A stretch of 64,000 nt of DNA from Blattamonas nauphoetae (Eukaryota; Preaxostyla; Oxymonadida), in the NCBI GenBank assembly GCA_033064195.1, contig JARBJD010000264.1:42057-106056 (forward strand). The letters are read 5' to 3'. Shown piece after piece: positions 11,752-24,000 of this stretch. Below the pieces are notes generated by a model that was given only the letters and a program-made list of their open reading frames with translations, was not told where the DNA came from and ran no database searches. Numbering within the stretch: position 1 is the stretch's first letter; every line of letters begins with the position of its first letter. The position numbers and the translations under genes were made by a program.

Positions 11752-13070
11752 CAGGGTGTGCCGTAAGTAGTGTCACACAATGGGTTGATCGATCTCTTTT
11801 TTCAAAACATTGATGAAGAACTTCAAAATAAGGTGAAATGAAACGTAAACGATGATTAAATCTCAACAGAGTTTCCTGCTCTTTCAATACACGTGTTGCA
11901 ACGTTGGAGGACATTTCGACAAGTTCTCGCCAACACAGGAACGGGGAGATTTGCAACTGCTTCTTCAATACGCTGCTTCAAATGTTGAACAGTGCGAGGA
12001 TCTGCAGCGTATACATGTTCGGCAATTGCACTCCATAACCAGAAATCACACGGCGTGAGATCTGGGCTTCGTGCAGGCCAGGGATGAGGTCCATTCATCC
12101 CGATCCATCGATTCTCAAATTTGGATGTGAGGAAATCCACTGTCTCGCGGGCCGTGTGGGCTGGGGCCCATCTTGCATAAACCAGGTGGTGTTGTTTGTG
12201 TCGATAATTCTTCGCTTTGGGAGAAATTCTTCATTCAGCATTTTGCGGTATTTTTCTGCTGTCATTGTACCTTCATAGAAGATTGGCCCGATGATGCCCA
12301 AAGACGATAGGGCACACCAAACATTCACACCAAGTCTAGAGTGCGGTATTTCAATGTGGTAATGTGGATTCGAAGAGGCATGCCAGTAAGAGTTATGTGT
12401 ATTGATAGGCTTGTCCAGCGTGAACCGAGACTCGTCCGAAAACCATATCCTGTCAATAAAGGAAGCATCACGATCGCATTCGTATTTCAACCACTCGGCA
12501 AACCTTCTGCGCTCGTTGTAGTCCTGGTCAAATAACCAGTGAGTATGTTGTAGACGGTAGGCATGTAACCCAAGGTCGCTGACGATCCTCTGGAGAGAAG
12601 TTGATGAGATTGACAAATGCTGTGAAGTTTGGCGAATAGAGTCTGTCGGGTGAGCTTGAAAGTGTTCATTCACATTGGTATGGTTTTCAGGAGTTGTGAC
12701 AGTGACGGGACGACCCGATCGGTGCAGATCGGCCACCGATCCCGTCTCTTCAAATCTGCTCACAAGGTTCTGTATTGTTCGGAAGCACGGCGGATCTGGC
12801 CCTTCCCAGCGATGGATAACATCAGTAATGTTCTCAAAACGATAATATTTTTGTATTATCCAAATTCTCTCCTTTGTGGTACGCCGCATTGGATCATTCA
12901 TCATGTTTTCCAGTGATCGCGTCAGCTTCCAGATCATAGGTTTGAGGGGAAGACCTGTATGAATCGTCAGAATCGTTTTAGAAAAACATACACAACAACG
13001 AACGGTGACAAATAAAAGGAGATGAAAAGTTGATCAACCCATTGTGTGACACAACTTCCGGAACACCCTG
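11752..13070 (-). mobile_element. Tc1/mariner element, DD41D type, with TIRs and TA target duplication
   Basis: The ends are inverted repeats of about 42 bp: the left begins CAGGGTGTGCCG and the right (reverse complement) CAGGGTGTTCCG. They share an internal block TGTCACACAATGGGTTGAT and differ at only a few sites. TA dinucleotides flank both ends (11750-11751 and 13071-13072), the hallmark target duplication of this superfamily. The 1319-bp element carries one transposase gene on the minus strand. Length, single gene and TIRs fit a complete element with a single frameshift, so it is likely young. The 'ARSPDLTPCDFWLW' block resembles transposases common in insects. Confidence 0.9.
11856..12937 (-). 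pseudogene. Tc1/mariner transposase (DD41D), one frameshift
   Basis: This enzyme would bind the TIRs and catalyse excision and insertion at TA. The N-terminal part has paired helix-turn-helix features (TIQNLVSRFEETGSV, then HRSGRPVTV, the GRPR-like linker). Catalytic residues: Asp in WFSDESRF, Asp in FMQDG, and the third Asp in SPDLTPCDFWLW. There are 41 residues between the second and third Asp once the two frames are compared, hence DD41D. The first frame (12937-12095) loses register just after QDG. The second frame (ending 11856) resumes with APAHTARE, the usual APPHTA motif. Loss of one G in a G run near 12175 explains this. The start is the methionine near 12937, or one of the close downstream ones. 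Confidence 0.85.
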
Positions 13071-13072
13071 TA

Positions 13073-13853
13073 GATCCATATCCATCTGTGTCGTTTTTCA
13101 TGATGTTACGGATTGACACAGAAAGTGGTTGAAAACAAAGAGTGAACAAGTACAAATGTCATGAAGGGGTTTATTTTTGCACAGGAGCCCGTTTGGGCGA
13201 AGGAGCCTACGATTATTGGATTTATGGATTGATCGATGACGAATTGGTAATATCGACAATATTGCAGAATTGGGCATGTATTGGTCCATGACTGGCTGTT
13301 TTCTCTCTTTCTGCTATTTTTGATTCCAGATTAGTGAGAAATGACACAACTTGCAACCAGGTTCATTCGTCAGACCATCTTTTCTTATTCTGTCACTCTT
13401 TAACAGTAATAATATCGTATTTTCATTCTATATCGTTCTTAGATGATGCAGTACTCTAATCTCACTTCTAAATCAACTAATACGGAGAAGGACGACGATG
13501 GTGTGAGGGGACGTTAAACAAGGCGGACAGAAAGAAATATCAGATAGAAGAAGAGACAAAGGAAGAAGAACAGAAAAGGGAAGAAGTTGAGGAGAAACTA
13601 CACTTCAAAACAAAAGAGAAAGAAGATTGGCAATTGGGCTGGATGAAGATCATCATGACTGATCGGTAGAGAGCGCCAAAGAGAGGACATACGACAAGAA
13701 ACAGAAAAACTAAGATGCAAGGATGAGACAAAATAGGTGAGAAAGAACATAGAACACATTTAGAGTGAGGAAGAAGAGAGATTGAAGATTGAGATGGAAG
13801 GAGCCGAAATGAAGAGGAAGTGAAGATATGAAAGGAGGAGTAGAAGGGGCGAT
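13073..13853. other. Stretch without a recognised gene
   Basis: No supported gene. The sequence is purine-rich on the plus strand from 13500 to 13850 (AGAAGA words), which gives weak Ser/Phe-rich open frames on the minus strand. I treat these as compositional. Confidence 0.4.
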
Positions 13854-16045
13854 ATGGGAACTATACTGAAGACAATTCATGGCAATCATCCTCCGACCAA
13901 CACTCATCAACACCTACCCCCTCCGATCCTTCCTCATCTCCCGCCGCCGATCCTTCCTCATCTCCCGTCGCCGATCATTCCTCATCTCCCCCCGCAGATC
14001 CTTCCTCACATCGCCCCGCCGCCGATCCTTCGCTCGCCTCTCCTCCATTACATTCCTCGCGCGCATCTCCACCACTGCCTCCCTCGCACGCATCTCCACC
14101 ACTGCCTCCCTCGCGCGCATCTTCACGACTGCCTCCCTCGCGCGCATCTCAACCACTGCCTCCCGCGCACGCATCTCAACCACTGCCTCCCGCGCACGCA
14201 TCTCAACCACTGCCTCCCGCGCACGCATCTCAACCACTGCCTCCCGCGCACGCATCTCCACGACTGCCTCTCGCGCACGCATATCCACCACTGCCTCCCT
14301 CGCGCGCATCATCCCGAAGAGATCCCCGTTCTCCACGATATCACAGAAAACGAATTGCAGGATCTGTTGTCATCGTTCGACAGAGAGGATACAGGAACGA
14401 CTGTCGTTGCATCGACTGTTGGGTCGCTGGAATCGCTCATCACTTTCTTGAAGACAATCAACCCACCAATCCCAATCGCCAACGTGGCTGTCGGGCCAGT
14501 TCACAAAAACACAGTCACGAAGGCGCCAGTGATGCTCGAGAAGAACCCAGACTTCGCCTGCATCCTCGCGTTTGACGTGCCAATCGACGAAGACGCAGAG
14601 AAGTTGTCGGATGAGCTGAAGGTCCCCATCTTCAAAGACAACATCATCTACAGACTCGAAGTGAAGTTCACAGAGTATCTGGATGGGCTGAAACAGGCGA
14701 GGAAGGAATCGGCTCTGAAGTCGGCGATCTTCCCAGTGACTGTGAAGGTGGTTGCCTCGTTCAGGAACTCTGACCCTCTGATCATTGGCGTGCTGGTGGA
14801 GCAGGGCGTTCCTCGGATTGGAACACCGCTTGTCAACAACAACAAGGACAACCACAATATTGGAGAAGTTGTGTCGAAGGGCGCCCAGCCGAAGTTCCTT
14901 CGAGATTTGAATGTGAATGACAATCTGATTTCGAAGGTGTGGTTTTTTTGTTCAAATGATTTTTTTTGATTGTGTATCTCTTTCTGTAGCTCAATCGCAA
15001 GTCCATTGATATTTTCAAGGAGCATATGCGAGATACCTTCAAGACCACTGGAGGCTGTTCGATCTCTGCATTATCCGATTCCAACGGAACAAGGACAAAA
15101 GAAGATCAACTGAGCATGGAAAGCTCTAGTCGAGCCAGAAGAAACAGGAAAGAACATTGGGAGCCAAAGCGAGGTGAGAAAGGAGAGTGGATGAGGAAGG
15201 GAGACAACGAAGGAGGAGGGAATGCAGTGGGAGACAGCGAAGGAGGAGGGAATGCAGTGGGAGACAGCGAAGGAGGAGGGAATGCAGTGGGAGACAGCGA
15301 AGGAGGAGGGAATGCAGTGGGAGACAGCGAAGGAGGAGGGAATGCAGTGGGAGACAGCGAAGGAGGAGGGAATGCAGTGGGAGACAGCGAAGGAGGAGGG
15401 AATGCAGTGGGAGACAGCGAAGGAGGAGGGAATGCAGTGGGAGACAGCGAAGGAGGAGGGAATGCAGTGGGAGACAGCGAAGGAGGAGGGAATGCAGTGG
15501 GAGACAGCGAAGGAGGAGGGAATGCAGTGGGAGACAGCGAAGGAGGAGGGAATGCAGTGGGAGACAGCGAAGGAGGAGGGAATGCAGTGGGAGACAGCGA
15601 AGGAGGAGGGAATGCAGTGGGAGACAGCGAAGGAGGAGGGAATGCAGTGGGAGACAGCGAAGGAGGAGGGAATGCAGTGGGAGACAGCGAAGGAGGAGGG
15701 AATGCAGTGGGAGACAGCGAAGGAGGAGGGAATGCAGTGGGAGACAGCGAAGGAGGAGGGAATGCAGTGGGAGACAGCGAAGGAGGAGGGAATGCAGTGG
15801 GAGACAGCGAAGGAGGAGGGAATGCAGTGGGAGACAGCGAAGGAGGAGGGAATGCAGTGGGAGACAGCGAAGGAGGAGGGAATGCAGTGGGAGACAGCGA
15901 AGGAGGAGGGAATGCAGTGGGAGACAGCGAAGGAGGAGGGAATGCAGTGGGAGACAGCGAAGGAGGAGGGAATGCAGTGGGAGACAGAGGAGCAGTCTGG
16001 ATTCTCAGTCACCAAAATCAAGGAAGTTTCTCTCGACACCGGTGA
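13854..16045 (+). CDS. eIF5B C-terminal fragment (domains III-IV) with repeat-encoded extensions
   Basis: eIF5B is the GTPase that joins ribosomal subunits during translation initiation. Residues encoded at about 14316-14936 align well to its C-terminal half: EEIPVLHDI, then TVGSLESLITFLK, VAVGPVHK, VMLEKNPDFACILAFDV, EKLSDELKVPIF, IIYRLEVKFTEYLDGLK and FRNSDPLIIGV. A phase-0 GT-AG intron at 14937-14989 (53 nt) leads to LNRKSIDIFKEHMRDTF, matching the last eIF5B helix. The whole GTP-binding domain and domain II are missing, and about 30 residues of domain IV are absent. Instead, the frame opens upstream with nine-residue repeats and runs on into a ten-residue repeat (EGGGNAVGDS, 26 copies). 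From the ATG at 13854 it would give 712 residues without a stop. It cannot act as a GTPase. It is either a duplicated fragment or a novel repeat protein. Confidence 0.75.
13918..14045 (+). repeat. 24-bp tandem repeat
   Basis: About five imperfect copies of a 24-bp C-rich unit containing CCTTCCTCATCTCCC. It sits within the upstream part of the eIF5B-fragment frame and encodes proline-rich repeats (PHLPPPIL). The unit length keeps the frame. Confidence 0.75.
14055..14312 (+). repeat. 27-bp coding minisatellite, about nine copies
   Basis: Units of 27 bp contain GCGCGCATCTC and CACTGCCTCCC, with small variants. In the frame of the eIF5B fragment they encode nine-residue repeats (HLHHCLPRA or THLNHCLPR). 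The array ends directly at the start of the eIF5B homology. Confidence 0.9.
15198..15989 (+). repeat. 30-bp minisatellite, 26 near-identical copies
   Basis: The unit is 30 bp (GAAGGAGGAGGGAATGCAGT plus GGGAGACAGC). Only the edge copies differ from the rest, as far as I can see by eye. It encodes GGGNAVGDSE in the eIF5B-fragment frame, and all six frames are open through it. The homogeneity implies recent expansion or active gene conversion. Confidence 0.95.
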
Positions 16046-16115
16046 AAAGGAGGCGTACGTGTTCGACCAGGAACATATCTCTCTACTCCCCGTAATGAAC
16101 CAAATGATCACATGA

Positions 16116-17996
16116 AGGGAGGTGATGGAAGGATTCAGCGAAGATGGTTTAGTCGACGAAGGGAGGTGATGATGAGGAAGTCTGAGACGAACTGCCTAAT
16201 CATCTTTAAACAACTCAGGATGTCAGACAGATATGAAATCACCGCACACCTTCTCATTGGTTCTCTCATACTTCTTTCTCCGTTCTCTCCCACTCACTTT
16301 CTCCCTTCAGAAGTGTCATTATCACTATTTTCGGATCATGTCGCCATTCACCTTCGACAAATCCACTTTCATCTGCATTTCCTCTCAGCATATCTTTTAT
16401 TCCGTTTTTGGGAAGGCTTGACTTCGTCAAGGACTCAATTGGCTGTCAGGAGAGAGAAGTCGAAGTGAATCAGTCAGATGGCAGGAAATCAATTATCTTC
16501 TCGCTTCGCAAACAAATAAAGCGAAAATAACTTTCGAATGAGACAAAGCACAGTTCATGATGACTCTACATGCCAAGATGAGGGTGAGTCAATGATAGAA
16601 ACCTCGAGTGTGGAGCAACGAATCGAAATGTGAAAGATGACCCGCTCTCGAGAGAGCTCGGCGAAATAGCAAAAGAACTTCAACGAGATCCAAATCAGAA
16701 CATCAGAATATAAAGTGGTGAGTCATAGCCCGTCGCCATGCAGAAATCCTCAAAGGGCGCAAAGGGGGGCAAGTAGGGGGAGAGAAATCAACACTAATGG
16801 TCAATTATGATGAATGCAATGTAGAGACGTAACCAAGGAGACGATATGGATTCTGAATGTCTTGTGGTGATTCAGATAAGTGATGAAGAAGGCGAGAGCT
16901 GTACTGATGATGAGGGGAGGAAGTTATAAGGAATAAAAAGAAAAGAGAGGACGATAATGTGATGACAAAGAACAGTTAAAGATGAAAATATCTCTGAAGG
17001 ACGAATGGCGCATCGGATCAGACCTCCACATTTTCGATCGAGTTCAGCATAGACCACGTATTGTCTTTTGCTACCAGTTATTGAAATACTCTCAATCGCT
17101 TGTCTCAGCTCTCCAATGGTTGCCTCTTCGAATCGATATGTCTCTCCTCATCCTCACATCAGAATGCGAGCAAACAAGAAATATGGAGTCGACAGATTGT
17201 TTTCTTTTTGAGCTCATAGTTCGGTGTGGGTCAAGGGATTGTGATTTCGGAGTTTCAACGAAATCTGTCGAATGGATCAGTCTGACGTTGAAGTCAACAG
17301 GATCGTCTGGAATCACGAATTCTGATCTCCAAGGGATGAAATGGTCGATATTTAACTGATTATTCAGAAATCAAACCTTTTCAATGGTATTTAGCAACAC
17401 AGAATCACCATTTGAAGATTAGTGAGTTTAATTGCCTGGAATTTCGGTTGGGGTTGCGTTTTCAATCAATCCAACTTAATACCCATCACCAGAACACCAG
17501 TTCAAGATCTTGAAAAGCAAGAGATGAGAGATAAAGACTTAAAAAGAGAGATGAACAATCGAAGGAAGAGGGAACGACGTCGTGGAGAACAAATGAAAAA
17601 GATAAATGATCGAGACAAAATCAGACAGAAGTTACCTCAGCCATGCTTCGTTTGGGTCACCGTCATCACGGTGATCAGTTTTTCTCGCATGTTCTCCATC
17701 ATACTAAGAAATGAATGAAAGAAAGATGGAGAGCCAATTGCTTTGGTCAGGTTTTTAATTTTGAAAATACAGGCATATTCAGTTGAAGTTCACCCACCGG
17801 AGTTGCTGGGACAAGTTAGATAAGGAATATTTTTGTTGAATTCGCGATTGAACATTTCTCCCCATAATTGTATGTAAAGATTGAAAGACTCAATATGTTG
17901 AAGATTGATCTAAATTTGCTCCCAATCGACTTCTGTAACATTCAAGATTTTAGGCATGGGCAACAGTCAGTCAAAAGAGACAGAGTCCAGTCACCA
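16116..17996. other. Stretch without a recognised gene
   Basis: Several 60-130-residue open frames lie here (16112-16468, 16982-17359 and 17422-17718 on the plus strand), none recognisable. The frame at 16982-17359 has no opposing long frame of equal quality and may be an exon of an unknown gene. The frame at 17422-17718 is Arg/Lys-rich. Confidence 0.35.
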
Positions 17997-18996
17997 ATAT
18001 CGGGGGTGGCAGAAAGACTTTCGGGAGGTTCCATGCCGTGTGGAAAGCGAGATACCTTCTAATCTCCTCCACTTCACTTTTTCCATTCTTAAACCTTCAA
18101 TTTTTGATAACAGAGAAAAACAAGTGTTTTTGAGAAGTCGGGAATGAGGTGATCGGGAGTGGGATCTCTCTCGGTATCATATGTCATTCATGTTTTGATG
18201 AAAAATTCAACATTTATTTCTCGTTATTGTCCATTTCTCAACTTTTTTCTGAAATTAGAGGTACAAAGAATGAAAAATGAAGTGTTTTTGTGGGAGAGCG
18301 TTTCTGAAGATATGTTCAACAGAAATGTTCCTGACATACACAATGAGGCTAAAAAATGCCGGAAAGGAACGGTGGGGTCGTTAGTTTTGTCGATCGTCTT
18401 GATGATCAGGACGAAGGGGCAAACCTCGATCTTGATCCATGATCTCACCATCTCAACCCAAAATACTCGTCACATGGATAAAATATTGTTGAGAAAGGCA
18501 GATACTCTAACAACTTTAATTGATGAAGTTTTTAAGATTTGATGACAGGATCGCGGATCAAGATCGAGGTTTGCCCCTTCGTCCTGATCATCAAGACGAT
18601 CGACAAAACTAACGACCCCACCGTTCCTTTCCGGCATTTTTTAGCCTCATTGTGTATGTCAGGAACATTTCTGTTGAACATATCTTCAGAAACGCTCTCC
18701 CACAAAAACACTTCATTTTTCATTCTTTGTACCTCTAATTTCAGAAAAAAGTTGAGAAATGGACAATAACGAGAAATAAATGTTGAATTTTTCATCAAAA
18801 CATGATTGACATACGATACCGAGAGAGATCCCACTCCCGATCACCTCATTCCCGACTTCTCAAAAACACTTGTTTTTCTCTGTTATCAAAAATTGAAGGT
18901 TTAAGAATGGAAAAAGTGAAGTGGAGGAGATTAGAAGGTATCTCGCTTTCCACACGGCATGGAACCTCCGGAAAGTCTTTCTGCCACCCCCGATAT
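17997..18996. mobile_element. Fold-back element: 443-bp inverted arms, 115-bp loop
   Basis: The left arm at 17997-18439 and right arm at 18555-18996 are reverse complements with only a few differences that I could find (about 99% identity). The loop is 18440-18554. Outer ends read ATATCGGGGGTGGCAGAAAG. Each arm contains the same open frame of about 90 residues read inward from its outer part (MGSLSVSYVIHVLMK, later SILI), which is a by-product of the palindrome unless the arm is coding. Transcription would give a long hairpin RNA. No transposase is present. It may be a fold-back or MITE-type non-autonomous transposon, or a recent inverted duplication. No clear target duplication was found. 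Confidence 0.75.
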
Positions 18997-19189
18997 GAAC
19001 ATCATCGGATAAACACGCAACTTCGGGAAAACCCGCAACTCTATTTTCAAACAACCTATATCACCTCTAGCGTTCTCCTTTTCAGTATCAAGTGCGGACC
19101 AATATTGCATTCAATATCCACATTTTTACCTCTAAATATGGTGTATTCAATTCACAAGTGCTCATTGTGGGTCGTTTTTTTTCATTGAA

Positions 19190-20907
19190 ATGAATCAACC
19201 TGATCCGAACGCTGCAGTAGAAGAGAACCGCCGTCGGAGGAGGAAACAACCGTACAAGCCTCGCCTGGACCGATTTCAGAAGCAAGAAGGCGGGTGGATG
19301 CGTGTTCGTGATGTTGACTTTCCGGGTCTCCAAACAGTCGACAAACATAAGAAATATCGGATGAGGATTTGCCACATATACGGCGAACCTCAAGAAATCT
19401 CACACCGACATTCATTCCTCACAGAAAACGAACAAAACCAACTATACAATTGGGTCATAAATTCAATCGAAATGAATATCTTCCCGTCGATAAACGAAAT
19501 ATGCCAGAAGGTTTTCTTCCGCTTTTTTCATAATATTTCAGGCTGCCGAGGTGAAGCAGCAAAGGGTCTGTCTCGCTGTCATGCCCCATGTAACTCCACC
19601 AGACTGGAGCTGGGGAAAAAAGTTCATAAAGGGGTACGCGGACTTCATTCTCCGTCGTCCCCAAATTGTGGATGAAGCCAGGATACGCGCACGCACTCGT
19701 AACAACTTAACTCCCTTCTATGCACTCGTTCAAGACCTCTTCCAACTTCATCGGTACCGGCCAGAGCTAGTGTTTAATATGGATGAAACTTCGTCCACCA
19801 CGAAATTTCAGCATCGGACACTGAGGGTGGGAACTCGTGGTCATCCTCATGTGATGACCCGAGAGCGGACAAGGGTCTCGGCGCTCACGCTTCTCATTGT
19901 GATTGGAGGCGATGGAACACGTCTCGACACACACATCCTCGTCCCTCAGAGGATGTGGTTCCCTACACTAGATGACTATCACCCAAGAGGATTCACCTAT
20001 CATTCAACAGCAACCGGCTGGATGACAACTGATATGTTCGCTCACATCATCCTCGAACATATTCTTCCAGACATAATAAAAGGAGGGAGGAGATCAGGCC
20101 TCCTGACAATCCACTCGGTGCTCCTCCAGAGCGGTGTCTCATCGTTTTGGACGGACATTCGTCCCGAATCAACAGAGGATTGTGGCTGGGTGTTCGAGAT
20201 AAGAACATTGATGTGGTCGTCCTACCCGCAAATACATCGGCCTGGACCCAGCCCTGTGACAAGTGGGTTAATGCCAACCTGAAGCGTCAGTTCACCCAGT
20301 TGACCCCGATTCCATCTGAACGAGACAGACCAGCTCAAATGATTCCCTGGCTTGAGCGAATTCAGGCCTATGTTCGCCGAGCCACCGATGAAGCTCACAT
20401 CAGAGCATCGTGGAGGGAGACAGGGTTGATCCCCTCAACCCTGAAGTGGTCCTTGAAGGACTGCCACTCGGTCACCATGTCGTTCTCCCTCCCAATAGAT
20501 TGTCTCTGTCTTCGGAGTTGATCACTTCGGAGGCCTTTATGCAGAGGTGGGCTGCACACGATCAACATCATGGCCGGGAACTACACGTTTACAACCAACA
20601 CCAGGAGATCCAAGCAGTTCTGCTTGAACTTGGTCTCGATTACGATGTCAATGATCTGGTCATCCCGGAACTTGTCAACGAGGACGATGATGAGAGAACT
20701 GACGATTCGAATGAGGTAATCGATGAAGGCGCAGAGCGAAGACGGCGGAATCTGCGACTTGAAAGAAGGAGCCCTTCAACACAGGAAGAGTCCGATGATG
20801 GTCAGGAAATGCATCGCTCACCGATTCGTCTTGGGAGTCATAAAGGAGAATACACTCGCCACGCGGTCGAGGGACCAGGGGTGCAGAAGGTGATCGCAAG
20901 GAAATAG
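19190..20907 (+). pseudogene. Second pogo/Tigger-like DDE_1 transposase with a 31-nt intron
   Basis: A transposase of the same group as the 5.4-kb copy. Exon 1 (19190-19510) starts MNQPDPNAAVEENRRRRRKQ, basic and probably DNA-contacting, and ends NIFPSINEICQK. A GT-AG intron at 19511-19541 joins in phase 0 to AAEVKQQRVCLAV. Catalytic Asp residues are in VFNMDETSST, IVLDGHSSR and AWTQPCDKW, with 35 residues between the last two (DD35D). The reading frame changes once near 20095, between the first and second Asp, and again near 20430, before the NPEVVLEGLPLG region, so the gene is broken by two frameshifts. The C-terminal tail (20690-20900) is acidic and then Arg-rich. The 35-bp satellite begins about 100 bp downstream. 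No TIRs were identified. Confidence 0.78.
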
Positions 20908-21009
20908 CAATTGATTTGACAGATGATAGTGAGGGTCGAGAAAGAAAACGCTATTTGAAATATGGCGCGGAGTTCTTTCATTTTCGGACGACAGAATGAC
21001 AGAGAAGTA

Positions 21010-24000
21010 ATACTGGCCGATGCTAATCTGCGATTGGTGGAACGATACTGGCCGATGCTAATCTGCGATTGGTGGAACGATACTGGCCGATGCTAATCTG
21101 CGATTGGTGGAACGATACTGGCCGATGCTAATCTGCGATTGGTGGAACGATACTGGCCGATGCTAATCTGCGATTGGTGGAACGATACTGGCCGATGCTA
21201 ATCTGCGATTGGTGGAACGATACTGGCCGATGCTAATCTGCGATTGGTGGAACGATACTGGCCGATGCTAATCTGCGATTGGTGGAACGATACTGGCCGA
21301 TGCTAATCTGCGATTGGTGGAACGATACTGGCCGATGCTAATCTGCGATTGGTGGAACGATACTGGCCGATGCTAATCTGCGATTGGTGGAACGATACTG
21401 GTCGATGCTAATCTGCGATTGGTGGAACGATACTGGCCGATGCTAATCTGCGATTGGTGGAACGATACTGGCCGATGCTAATCTGCGATTGGTGGAGCGT
21501 TCATGGCCGATGCTATTCAGCGAGTGGAGAAGCGTTAATGGCCGATGATATTCAGCGATTGGCGGAGCGTTCATGGCCGATGATATTCAGCGATTGGTGG
21601 AGTGTTCATGGCCGATGATATTCAGCGATTGGTGGAGCGTTAGTGGCCGATGATATTCAGCGATTGGTGGAGCGCTAATTGCCGATGATATTCAGCGATT
21701 GGTGGAGCGTTAGTGGCCGATGATATTCAGCGATTGGTGCAGCGCTAATTGCCGATGATATTCAGCGTTTGGTGGAGCGTTCATGGCCGATGATATTCAG
21801 CGATTGGTGGAGCGTTAATGGCCGATGATATTCAGCGTTTGGTGGAGCGTTCTTGGCCGATGATATTCAGCGATTGGTGGAGCGTTAATTGCCGATGATA
21901 TTCAGCGTTTGGTGGAGCGTTCATGGTCGATGATATTCAGCGTTTGGTGGAGCGTTCATGGCCGATGATATTCAGCGATTGGTGGAGCGCTAATTTCCGA
22001 TGATATTCAGCGATTGGTGGAGCGCTAATTGCCGATGATATTCAGCGATTGGTGGAGCGTTCTTGGCCGATGATATTCAGCGATTGGTGAAGCGTTCTTG
22101 GCCGATGCTAATCTGCGATTGGTGGAACGATACTGGCCGATGCTAATCTGCGATTGGTGGAACGATACTGGCCGATGCTAATCTGCGATTGGTGGAACGA
22201 TACTGGCCGATGCTAATCTGCGATTGGTGGAACGATACTGGCCGATGCTAATCTGCGATTGGTGGAACGATACTGGCCGATGCTAATCTGCGATTGGTGG
22301 AACGATACTGGCCGATGCTAATCAGCGTTTGGTGGAGCGTTCATGGCCGATGATATTCAGCGATTGGTGGAGCGCTAATTTCCGATGATATTCAGCGATT
22401 GGTGGAGCGCTAATTGCCGATGATATTCAGCGATTGGTGGAGCGTTCTTGGCCGATGATATTCAGCGATTGGTGAAGCGTTCTTGGCCGATGCTAATCTG
22501 CGATTGGTGGAACGATACTGGCCGATGATATTCAACGATTGGTGGAGCGCTAATTGCCGATGATATTCAGCGATTGGTGGAGTGTTCATGGCCGATGATA
22601 TTCAGCGATTGGTGGAGCGTTAATGGCCGATGATATTCAGCGATTGGTGGAGCGTTCATGGCCGATGATATTCAGCGATTGGTGGAGCGTTAATGGCCGA
22701 TGATATTCAGCGATTGGTGGAGCGTTCATGGCCGATGATATTCAACGATTGGTGGAGTGTTCATGGCCGATGATATTCAGCGATTGGTGGAGCGCTAATT
22801 GCCGATGATATTCAGCGATTGGTGGAGCGCTAATTGCCGATGATATTCAGCGTTTGGTGGAGCGTTCATGGCCGATGATATTCAGCGTTTGGTGGAGCGT
22901 TCATGGCCGATGATATTCAGCGATTGGTGGAGCGTTAATTGCCGATGATATTCAGCGTTTGGTGGAGCGTTCATGGTCGATGATATTCAGCGTTTGGTGG
23001 AGCGTTCATGGCCGATGATATTCAGCGATTGGTGGAGCGCTAATTTCCGATGATATTCAGCGATTGGTGGAGCGCTAATTGCCGATGATATTCAGCGATT
23101 GGTGGAGCGCTAATTGCCGATGATATTCAGCGTTTGGTGGAGCGTTCTTGGCCGATGATATTCAGCGATTGGTGGAGCGTTCTTGGCCGATGATATTCAG
23201 CGTTTGGTGGAGCGTTCTTGGCCGATGATATTCAGCGATTGGTGGAGCGTTAATTGCCGATGATATTCAGCGTTTGGTGGAGCGTTCATGGTCGATGATA
23301 TTCAGCGTTTGGTGGAGCGTTCATGGCCGATGATATTCAGCGTTTGGTGGAGCGTTCATGGCCGATGATATTCAGCGATTGGTGGAGCGTTAATTGCCGA
23401 TGATATTCAGCGTTTGGTGGAGCGTTCATGGTCGATGATATTCAGCGTTTGGTGGAGCGTTCATGGCCGATGATATTCAACGATTGGTGGAGTGTTCATG
23501 GCCGATGATATTCAGCGATTGGTGGAGCGCTAATTGCCGATGATATTCAGCGATTGGTGGAGCGCTAATTGCCGATGATATTCAGCGATTGGTGGAGCGT
23601 TCTTGGCCGATGATATTCAGCGATTGGTGAAGCGTTCTTGGCCGATGCTAATCTGCGATTGGTGGAACGATACTGGCCGATGATATTCAACGATTGGTGG
23701 AGCGCTAATTGCCGATGATATTCAGCGATTGGTGGAGCGTTAATGGCCGATGATATTCAGCGTTTGGTGGAGCGTTCTTGGCCGATGATATTCAGCGATT
23801 GGTGGAGCGTTAATTGCCGATGATATTCAGCGTTTGGTGGAGCGTTCATGGTCGATGATATTCAGCGTTTGGTGGAGCGTTCATGGCCGATGATATTCAG
23901 CGATTGGTGGAGCGCTAATTTCCGATGATATTCAGCGATTGGTGGAGCGCTAATTGCCGATGATATTCAGCGATTGGTGGAGCGTTCTTGGCCGATGATA

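Noticed and set aside
15071-16111. 346-residue minus-strand frame with SFAVSHCIPS repeats
   Set aside because: It is a shadow of the 30-bp array: all six frames are open there. The plus frame linked to eIF5B homology is the only one with outside support.
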